From: Heliocidaris tuberculata
Taxonomy: Eukaryota > Echinodermata > Echinoidea > Camarodonta > Echinometridae
Direction of reading: 5' to 3'
Length of the DNA: 64,000 nt
NCBI GenBank assembly: GCA_025618425.1
Contig: CM046842.1
Location: forward strand, 25,021,562 to 25,085,561
Each line of letters begins with the position of its first letter. Position 1 is the stretch's first letter. The position numbers and the translations under genes were made by a program. Under the pieces are notes generated by a model. The model was not told the origin of the DNA. It did not search any database and saw nothing but the letters and a program-made list of their open reading frames with translations. Shown in pieces: positions 54,880 to 64,000 of this stretch.

Positions 54880-55330
54880 AAGCCGTTATCTTTCTCTCAA
54901 AATTTGCTAGAACGCCAAAGTTTTCCACCCGGGAAGGGGGAAATAACTCCCCTCTCTGCACCCATCCCTGATGCATACAGTACAATGTTGCGTCCAAATA
55001 ATTGAAAAGCAGTCAGGGCGTCGAACTATAACTTTCCACCTAAAAAAATTGTTTGCTTCGAGCCGTTATCTTTCTCTCAAATTTGCTATAAAAAAATGAG
55101 AGCTTTCGCGCTTCGCGCGGGAGGGGGAAAATTCCCCCTCCCTGCACCCACCCCTGTTACATACAGTACATTATTGCGTCCAAATAATTGAAAAGCGTCC
55201 CGGCGTCGAACTAACTTTCCGCCTTTAAAAAAAGGTGCTAGCCGTTATCTTTCTCTCAAATTTGCTAAAACGTCAGAGCTTTCGCGCTTCGCGCGAGAGG
55301 GGAAAAACTTCCCCCTCCCTCCCTGCACCC
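54880..55330. repeat. About three copies of a ~180 bp unit near the foldback centre
   Basis: The unit agccgttatctttctctcaa … cgcttcgcgcg … ccctccctgcaccc occurs at about 54880, 55060 and 55235. Confidence 0.75.
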
Positions 55331-57115
55331 ACCTCTAGTCATCACCAATTTCGCACGCTTCACGTGCTCACAACCACCTTCTTAAATGAAATCCTGGCTA
55401 CGCGGTTGGATCCTTCACGTCTGCCCCCCCCCCCCCCTTGAAAAATCCTGGCTAAGCCTGTCCATACACAAGTTACATAATATTATTATCTGGGAACCTT
55501 GCAATGCTTCACAAAAATTGGATATTCCAGCACCTCGCTGCCCGAATATGAATATCGAAACTTTTGAAAATCCTCGGGGGAAGGGGGGCTGCGGCCAATT
55601 GCTGAAGGGGGACGCCTTTAATATTAAAGTATTGAAATTCCAGTGTTCTTGCGAGCGAGCAAAAATAATGCCATTTTTCCCCCTTCTTTTTCTTTCCTTC
55701 CCTTTTCTTTTCCTTCTTTTTTCCACCTTTTCTTTTTTTTTTCTTTCCTTTCCCTTTTCTTTTTTCTTATCTTTTTTTCTCCTTTCTCTTTTCTCCTTTT
55801 CCATTTATCTTTCCTCTTCCCTTTTTTTTTCCCTCCTTTTTTTTTTTCTGCCAACAGAGGCGACGCATTTGCCGACAGAAACTTTGAGTGGGTGGTGTGA
55901 CACCCCCACACCCCTCCCCCCACCCCCTCCCTAGCGACCCCCCTGTCTACATCTGCGATTTTCTTTTATTGTTATTTGTGTGTGTGGGGGGGGGGGGATT
56001 AAGGTGCAGCATTTTTGTCGGCAAATTTGGGTGTCACCTCCCCCCCCCCACCCCCCCCCCCCCCCAAATTTAAAATGTTCTAGCGACACCCCTGAGGATG
56101 GGGAATAACGTCGACGCCACGTTCGGAAATTGGATGGGATTCGATTCGCTGCGCCGGGCACGTGTGGTAGCGCGAGCTAGCTGACTATAGCGCCACCTTT
56201 AGGCCGAGAAAAAAGAGGAACGTATTTTTTTTTCAGAGTGAAATGGTTTTTATCAGAGTGAAATGGTTTTGGTGAAAGAGGAATGATTTCTACGCACAGT
56301 ACGCACATGTATATTATACGAGAGGAATGTACACGCAGGTCCAGATCGGGGTCTAGATGCATGACAAGCAAAGTTGTCTCGAGACAATAGGCCTATAAAT
56401 GGAATGCATTTTTCTTTTAAAGTGGAATTTATTTCCTCTTGAAAGTGAAATGATTTTTTGTGAAAAGTGAAATGATTTTTTTTTTGGTGAAAAGTGAAAT
56501 GAATTTTCTGCGAAAAGTGAAATGATTTTTTTATCAAAAGTGAAATGAAATTTTGGGAAAAGTGAAATGTATTTTGGGGAAAAGTGAAATGAAATTTTGT
56601 TAAAAGTGAAATGTAATTTTGCAAAATGTGAAATGAAATTTTGTTAAAAGTGAAAAGCATTTTTGTGAAAACGTGACATGAATATTTGTGAAAAAGTGAA
56701 ATGAAATTTTGTGAAAAGTGAAATATATTTGTTTAGAGTGAAATATATAATGACTGGAGTGAAATGGTTTTGTAAAAGATAAATATATATTTGCTAAAGT
56801 GAAATATATTTTGTATTGATGTTGAACAATTATATTTAATTCCCTAATGGCGTGCCATAATAATCAAAGCGTCTACTGGAGGTGGGGATTCCCACTGCAC
56901 TTGCCACAGTACTGATATGAGCTTGTAACAAAGGCTAGATTATTTGTGTTTGTCGAATAGCATATCCTTGATCTTTTGATCAAAGGTTAAGGGCTGCAGA
57001 GACCTGGATGATACCGATAACGAGAGCGATAGCAGTAGATCGTTCACAAATCGCTCCCCTGTTGCTAATGTGGATAATGCATGGAAAATCATTGTTGTAG
57101 GGCAGACAGTACCAA

Positions 57116-60100
57116 TGGTTTTTGGTTACGAGGTAGTCTGTAAGCCCAGACCCTAATTTGACACTTTATTAGAAAATCGTTGTGTCTTATGCCACAACCT
57201 CGTGTACTGATCTGCGTAGCAGTGCCATGTACATGTGCACTAGCCTGTGCTCGCGTGCCACGACCTTTTATAATAACCTCTGTAGCTGTGCCACCTACAT
57301 GTTTATTCGCATTGTTTGTTCACGCTTAAGCACCCCAAAACTAAACCTGATAGAGGGGGGGGGGGGGATTAGTTGCTGGCGCAATAGGAGTTTGCACTGT
57401 GGTACTGGGGGTCGGTACATGGGGGCAGATTAATGGTTAATTACACAAATACCTTGCAAGCTCCCTATTATGCCTTGTCAAACAGGCGCAGATGGACAAT
57501 GGGTATGTTTACATATAATCCTAACACTATCATTTGACTACTTTTGAGAAAGCAATACAGTTTGTACAATTTAATAAATTATTATTGAAAAGATTATTTG
57601 ACACCAATATGCACCGTGAGAAAGTTACAGTACCCAAGATTGTACTATGTAAATTTGACCTGAATTGAATTACACACTTTGGATTTTAAGGTTATAATGC
57701 AAAAAAGTTTGTTGTTTTTTTCTCTCTCTCTCTCTACATCCAAAGCATTTTGGGCAGCAAAGCTTGGTTTAGGAGCACTTTTTTTTTTTAAGGGCGTGTT
57801 ACAACCCCTTCCTGATGGAAATCTTTGTCAGTTTTTATATTTTTTATAATGTACATCCATACCTCTTCCTTTTTACAAAATTTGGTCCATGGGCCTTAAT
57901 GGGGGGGGGGGGGTCCCAATTTTTAGGGGCGGGTTCAAATCTCATATGTAAAATAGGGTGACTATTTCGGGACAGGCTCCCAGACTATAACGGCTCGTAG
58001 CACCTTTTCAGACTTTTTTTTCTCTCACTTCTCCCCGCTTTTTTGCTCTCGCTTTTTTAGGGGGTGTCTTCTCGACAGTTACCGATTAATTTGAATGATT
58101 CCTACGAAGTGCTAATTTGAATGCACGCAAATGAATTTGAATGATACAAAAACAAAATGCCTTGCTCGAAAGGCTAAATTAAATGACTAAAAGCTAACGC
58201 TGAGTTCTGGTCATGGGATTTCATTGTGAAAGAAACTGTTTCAAAGTAAATGTGAAAGGTTGATCATGTCTACATAAGAATTGGTGTATAATGTGAGGTT
58301 TTGGAATCATCAAAATGATAAGGAATTGACCCAATCTTGCTAAAATGTACATGCACTACACACAGAAATGGGTATATGGAACTGCACACACATGTGGGAT
58401 GAATGTTCGGCCAGAACACTTAAGCTATTTCTCATCATATTTCGAATACGGGGGCATTTGAAGAGCAATTCTTTTCAGGGAACCTTTCTACTATGATGTT
58501 CTTCCGAACTGACATAAACGGAATGAGAAAGCTCACAAATTAGTTTTCATTTTTCCCACTTTTGAAATGACAGAAGTCTCGGTGAACGATGTTTTTGCTA
58601 AATTGAATGAACGTCTTATTAAAGTGACTATTAAACTGACACTATTTGTATTATTATTATTATTATTGTTGTTGTTGTTGTTGTTATCATTATTATTATT
58701 ATTATTATTATTTATTTATTTTATTTTATTATTATTATCGTCATCATCATTATTATTCTCATATAACTATTTTTGCAGCCGCATCAGAAGAAGGGGGGGG
58801 GGGGCTTTCCCCTATCCCTCGGAGTGCCCTTTAGGTAAAAAAGGCCCCTCCTAACGATGGCATAAACATATCCACACTTTTTTCTAAAGATGGCGATGGA
58901 TCCCCTGCCTCTTCAAACATTTCCCTTTCCAGGCAATCCTGATACAAGAGGGCGCCCCTGAATGTATCCTAATGTAATAGAATAATCAGCCTTCCGAAAG
59001 TAAAAATGCTCCTAATTGCATCCATGATTGCTCAACATATTAAGACATAGAAACAGGGCAATGTCTTTATTTGAATGTGGATTATAAAACTGTCAATTCT
59101 TCTTTAAATATATTTTCCACCAAGTTTTTTTCTGAGTGAATTTTTACCCCAAAGTGAACTTTTTTTGACAGCCCACACTTTGCTAAAGTTCCACCAAAAT
59201 GAACTGCAGTTCGGGGCATGAAACCAGCATGATTAATCTTCTTGTTTTGGTCAAAATAGGAATAAGATAAATCTGTTTAGATTACATTTATAAGGGTTCC
59301 CAATACGGCAGCACCCTTCGGGTATGCGTACATCATGTTAACAAGAGTGAATAACAAAATCGTTCTGAGTACTTGGTATGATAAAACACATCAATATATA
59401 CTAGGCATTGTGCTTAAAGAGAAGGTTGACTTTTGGTGTTTTTTTTTGGTTTTTTTTTTTTTTGGTTTTTTTTTTAGGTTTTTCATTCATTTTATTTGAG
59501 TTTTGAAGAACGTCATAATAGAAATGTCCCATGAAAAGGATTGCCCGTAAAATGCCCTAATATTCGAAATATGACAAGATATAGGTGAAGTGTTCGGCCT
59601 GAACATTTTTGTTATATATATTTTTTTTTTGGAGGGGGGGGGGGGGTGTATTACATACTCTCTCAACATACAGGAGTGGAAATCCACTGTTTGAGGAGTC
59701 ATGTCATTAATCACTTCCCTTTGGAGTTCGAAAACCAAGCTCAAATTAGTGTAATCCGCTCCAAAGCAGTGGTCTAAAGTACTTATTTAAAAAGGGATAT
59801 CACTAGTTTGAGCGTAAATTTCCTCTTAAATGTAAAGTGACCCGAAATAAAACGATTTCTCAAAGAATGGATTTCCTCTCCTGTATGTTTAGAGAGTAGG
59901 TCTGTTGTTGTTGTTTTTTTTTCTCTCTCTCTCTCATTGATGTGACTGGAGTATGATCACATGCTTACGATGACGATGGTGTTGGTGGTGTGTTGGAGGG
60001 GGGGGGGGGGCTGCCGCCATATTACCTTTAAAGTTCTGAAAACTGGAAACCATCACCTCATATTTCAGCAGCCATGCACAGATATGAAATATCTTATCCA

Positions 60101-60710
60101 GTGTATTTTCATGACGAAATATCGTTAAAATTATTTTTCGCACGAAAACAAATTTATACTTGAAAGTTGACATTCAGGAATTGAGGGCAGTTATGGCTCA
60201 TGTTTTCTATAATGAACTATCAGGAGATTAGTGTTAAGTTGGTCTGTAAAGGCGGATTCACACCGAACACATACACACGACACACGACTCGACAAAACGA
60301 CATACTACACGACAAACGGCGAAAAAACAGTGCACACCGCACACGACGTTCGCTAAAAAGTCGTGCTGGAGAGAGGGTGATGTCGTTTTTGATGATGAGA
60401 ATGTCGTGATAGTATTCATTTGAAGTTCATCATTGTAGTCATCAAAATAATTCTATAAGAGTTTTATATTGTTTAATTTTGAAATCAATTTATTCTTTAT
60501 TTGGATTTCTAAAAGTTGTTAAATTGGTCAAGTGACACATGTTGAGAAATTACAAAAGTGGTATCTGCCGTTTTTTATTCGTAATAATCACAGCTGCGTT
60601 TTTTTTTTGTTTTTTTTCTTCTTCTTCTTCATATCGTATGAGTATTTTAAATATACGAAAAAAAAAGGATCTTTCGGAATAATTCAAGCAGTTTTGTCTT
60701 ATACACTCAC
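57116..60710. other. Gene-free interval
   Basis: No supported exon. It contains G-tracts at 57356, 57900, 58793, 59635 and 60000, an ATT/GTT microsatellite at 58650–58755 and a transposon-end-like GGCGGATTCACACCG with CGACA repeats near 60250–60355. Confidence 0.5.
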
Positions 60711-60977
60711 GACAGTTATGCCTTTGATGTGTCCTTGCACACTCCATTGTGAGATCATCTGAGGATCGAGGGGTGGGGGAGCAAGGGGTACTAGGGTACT
60801 AGGAACTGCAAGGAAGGGTGTGGTGACATAGGTAGCATTGATATTAGCAGCCGATGGACTGGGGAGAGACACTGCTATCTGAGAACGATGAATGGCATCA
60901 GGTTCATTCCCTTCAACTCCCTCTTGTTCTTGAGAGTGTCCTTTTGCATCAGCTACCAGGTACAATCTATTGTAGGT
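60711..60977 (-). CDS. Coding exon of an unrecognised gene (downstream exon)
   Basis: 267 nt, exactly 89 codons, phase 0 to 0. Minus-strand acceptor catgtacag downstream of a T-rich tract, donor GTGAGT. It encodes TYNRLYLVADAKGHSQEQEG, then a Pro/Ser/Ala-rich stretch (LVPLAPPPLDPQ) and WSVQGHIKGITV. I do not recognise the family. A regulatory or disordered segment is plausible. An upstream acceptor (ttttgtag at about 60991) would put the previous exon out of phase. Confidence 0.55.
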
Positions 60978-61189
60978 CTGTACATGCCCTACAAAATAAT
61001 AAAAGAATTAAACACTGATATAGCTTTCCTAACAACAAGCATTACATCATAGCTACAAAGTGACTTGTATAGTTGTATAACATTTTTGAGATACAATTCA
61101 CAAAACACATACATCAAAATTAATAAACATTTTCTTGAATGAACAGAACTATCTTCTTCTTTCGGGTGATTGCCAACTTCTGTCAAGAT

Positions 61190-62090
61190 CAGTCATACAG
61201 GAATGCTGGTTGAGAGCCAGTCTACAGTATCATCATCAAGTTCTTTTAAGCCTTCAGATCCATGGGGAGCCTGATAGATGCCGCAGTTGAAGACTATGTG
61301 GTCGATGGTTTGAGTTTCGCCACATTCACAGGTGTCGGATGGCTCAGTGCTTTGTGAGGCCAACGCCTGATCTGAGTCTGTTCAGGTTAACCCAAGGCTT
61401 GCGAGGGAGAATACAGCCAGGTGGTTTGTTTGAAGGACTATTGATGTACTGTCGTAGTTCTGATGTGGAAGAGTCCCACCGTTCAGCCCATCGATCACGG
61501 AGCCATGCAGGCTTGTAGGGGTGCTGGGAAGTCAGGGTTGAGATTTCAGTTGCGAAGTGCCTGCGGGAGATCCTCTGCTCCAGTGGGTTTGAAGGAGGCG
61601 GGATCAGGCTATGGTCCCCGGCTTTACAGGACAGCTTCAACTTCGCAAAATCACGTCGCAGATCAGTAGGTGCTATACCTGACAGGATTGGTATAGGTTG
61701 TCAAGAGGGGTGGCTGTTAGCGTGCCGCTGACAAGTCTCATAGCAGAGTTGAGGACAACATCAGTGTTCTTGGTGTGTGGGCTATGACTCCAGGCTGGTG
61801 CAGCATATTCTGCCGTGGAGTAAGCCAGAGCTAAGGTCGAGGTGCGCAGGGTGTTAAAAGAAGCGCCCCATCTGGTGCCAGCAAGTTTCCTTAGCAGGTT
61901 GACGCGGGCCTCTGTCTTGGATGCGACAGACTTGGTGTGATGAGAGAAGGTAAGACTGCGGTCCAGGATGACACCAAGATACTTAGGGGTTGGGTCAAAC
62001 TTAAGCCTTTCACCATTCAGGGAGATGTCCAGTGTCGTGTTGGCACATTTGTTTGCCAGATGGAAGAGGGAACAGAACTATAATAAGATG
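61190..62090 (-). pseudogene. Decayed LINE reverse transcriptase C-terminus
   Basis: On the minus strand: FHLANKCANTTLDISLNG, KYLGVILDRSLTFSHHTKSV, LLRKLAGTRWG, LALAYSTAEYAAPAW and MRLVSGTL, then a C-terminal segment with CECGETQTIDHIVFNCG. Typical of a Jockey/I-like LINE thumb and zinc-finger end; frameshifts near 61670. It lies in the intron between the two minus-strand exons. Confidence 0.8.
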
Positions 62091-62446
62091 AGAAAACAGC
62101 ATCTAATATAGCAAGAGACTATAACACAAGCATGGATGATTAGTGTTTATGTATTAAATGCTATGGTTGTGTAGGAGCATGACAAAGCTTATATTAGTAA
62201 ATAGAAGATTAGGGTATAAATTATTTCCCTATTAAAACAAAGCAGCACAACTAATTGACATGACTTTGAATGAACACCCATCCCCAATTTCCATGAATTG
62301 ATGCATTAGGAAAACAATTGGATTGTTACATGTATTATACTACAAATAAAATTGCACTTACTCTCTTAGGTAAGGACGTGAAATCAACAATACTAGTACG
62401 TTAGTAAGTGTTTTTCCTTGAGGATGGGAAACAGGTGTGTGATCAC

Positions 62447-62556
62447 CTGAAATGATGATGGCACCAGTTCTACTTCTCTTCCCTCGTTCTTCCTCATGTT
62501 CTTGTACTGCACGAAACAAGCCTGTATGTTGACCAAACTACATCCAGCACTTTCGC
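62447..62556 (-). CDS. Coding exon of an unrecognised gene (upstream exon)
   Basis: 110 nt, phase 1 in, phase 0 out. Minus-strand acceptor cttactgaatttacag, donor CAG|GTGATC. It encodes ESAGCSLVNIQACFVQYKNM and a charged stretch with VELVPSSFQ, which joins in frame to the 60977 exon. No family recognised. Confidence 0.5.
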
Positions 62557-62599
62557 CTGTAAATTCAGTAAGAAAGGAATTTAGATCATTATTGTATTT

Positions 62600-64000
62600 T
62601 TGCCAGGATAAGAAATAGCAAAGCAAAATGAAAATACTAAAAAATAATAATTTACTTTAAAAGACAAAACAGCAATGCTGAGAATAATAATGATTTTAAA
62701 AATTAAAGCAGTAAATAATTATTATTTGACCAGATGAATTCCGACTTGCTTTATGTCTTATTTATAATGACATAATTGATGAGGGATGTTGTACTGTATG
62801 TAAAGTATCTATATAAAAACTAGGCCATAGTGATATATAATTTGATTTATAACTAACTGCGCTCCCACTCAAACAAATGTTGGGATTCGCCCCTTTATCT
62901 CAATGTAGACTTAGGGGTTTATGAACAGCAAGTGTACATGATACATATACATCTATTCTAGATCCAGGGGCGGATCCAGGAATCAGGATTTTGTCAAAGG
63001 GGGGGGGGGGGGGCACATATCTCAGAAAACTTTCTGACAAGAAAAGAAGAATAAAGGTTATCTTTTTTTTGGGGGGGGGGGGGAGGGGTCCAGTTTTCCT
63101 TCAAATTCTCTGAAGAGCAAAAAGGGGATGCCCCCTAGATCTTTGACATCCCTATTTCGGAATTGTAGCCCTACTGAAAAAATTCTCTCTGAAAATTTCA
63201 GATTTACTTATTTCCATATGTCAAATTGATCTAATGATTATTTTTATTTCTCCCTTTTAAAAAAAGAAAATATTGGCCTGTAACTTAGACTGCTTCTAGA
63301 TCTACTGAAAATGCTTTGATCAAAACAAAAAGGAAACAAAACTACCTAAAACAAACAAATAATAAAACAAAAAGATATGGAGGAGTGAGCCTACCATTTA
63401 GACGAAAAATGAAGCCAAATTAACAGTCAAACTCCAGACTCTACACATCATTCTGTCACTCAACAATGACAAAGGAAAAGAAACGATAACTGTTAGATCT
63501 AAATGTTAGACCTAAAAAAAAAGAAAAAAGGTCTCTAACTTAGTTCTAGATCTACATAAACTCTAGATGTTAAGGTTAGTCAGTGACATGTAAATTGATG
63601 TTAGATATATATTTTAAATTTAGAGTCTAGAGACTAGACTCTTGCCTAAATTAGAATCTAGACCAATATTATTTTGCCTAACGTTAGGCTCTAGATCTGG
63701 ACCTAGAATTAACAGCTTAGCAAGTACAAGCCCCTCCCCTCCCCAAAATTAGGCTCAAATTAAGAACCCACAATAGTGATACTAAATCATGTCAAGTTAA
63801 TTAATTTGCATATAAGCTACAGCTTCACCATTCAGTCTAAGTGTATTTATAGGCTCCGCCCCCGAGCGGCATTTCATATCTTAATATTTTCACGTGTGGC
63901 ACCTTCACCTGCCCCTCCACATGTCACTTTATAAATTATGATACAACCATTTTTTTAATTTTTTTTTTTATGTAGATCTATTGTAGCTCATTATTAAATG
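62600..64000. other. Interval without recognised genes
   Basis: AT-rich, with a transposon-end fragment CAGGGGCGGATCCAGG plus G-tracts at 62966–63095 and repeated tctaga words near 63280–63720. Possibly further introns of the minus-strand gene. Confidence 0.5.

Larger units (their letters stand above)
49674..56859. mobile_element. 7.2 kb foldback element with 6-bp target duplication
   Basis: Ends are inverted (TATGGCACGCCATTAGGGAA and complement) and flanked by ATAATC at 49668–49673 and 56860–56865. The arms pair along nearly their whole length: the TTTCACTTTT array with the array at 56440–56830, 53155–53400 with 56175–56430, 53460–54240 with 55500–56110, and 54535–54660 with 55250–55380. 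The related site in copy A (about 34672–34695) lacks it. No transposase is recognisable. The left arm contains a separate insertion (50218–53148). Confidence 0.85.
42380..57115. repeat. Segmental duplication copy B
   Basis: Direct repeat of copy A (28625–40585) with its own insertions: about 42420–42990, the palindromic/tRNA elements at about 43360–44285, the LINE at 46217–48626 and the foldback element at 49674–56859. Confidence 0.8.

Noticed and set aside
55386..55934. 182-codon frame resembling a membrane protein
   Set aside because: It is a pyrimidine tract in the foldback right arm, complementary to the purine tract in the left arm.

Overview
The window looks like nuclear DNA from a metazoan. 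Genes are split by GT–AG introns, the background is AT-rich with long microsatellites and poly-C/poly-G tracts, and much of the rest is transposable elements. The mix of a thrombospondin-type gene, RING-less B-box (TRIM-like) genes in duplicated copies, a DIRS retrotransposon, CR1/Jockey-like LINEs and long foldback elements fits a marine invertebrate deuterostome. An echinoderm is my best guess, but this is inference and nothing here proves the species.

Positions 1–24482 (+) hold the 3' part of one large gene that I reconstructed exon by exon. Fourteen exons have matching splice phases and sum to 1971 nt (656 codons plus stop). They encode thrombospondin type-3 calcium repeats, a thrombospondin C-terminal lectin-like domain, a laminin-G-like domain, a second short LamG-like start, a basic furin-type site and a C-terminal HDEL. 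One intron (6056–16298) has been enlarged by a DIRS1-like retrotransposon (about 6068–12311), whose left end lies about 12 bp past the splice donor, and by a non-autonomous foldback transposon (13148–15693) with an 8-bp target duplication. Decayed extra exon copies lie beside two of the functional exons.

Positions 28.6–57.1 kb are a direct segmental duplication (copy A about 28625–40585, copy B about 42380–57115). Each copy carries a minus-strand TRIM-like gene with a single coding exon and a spliced 5' leader. Different transposons entered each copy afterwards. A has an old LINE that was itself split by a younger LINE with an intact 1040-codon endonuclease/RT frame. B has a truncated LINE in the TRIM leader intron, tRNA-bearing palindromic elements, and a 7.2 kb foldback element (49674–56859) with another element nested in one arm. 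The paired copies therefore give filled and empty sites for several insertions.

From 57.1 kb to the end the window is mostly gene-poor. Two minus-strand coding exons (62556–62447 and 60977–60711) splice in frame and belong to a gene I do not recognise; a decayed LINE RT piece lies in their intron. The most interesting items are the thrombospondin–LamG–HDEL gene, the two foldback transposons, the tRNA-Arg-like genes inside palindromic elements, and four hammerhead-like motifs beside simple repeats.
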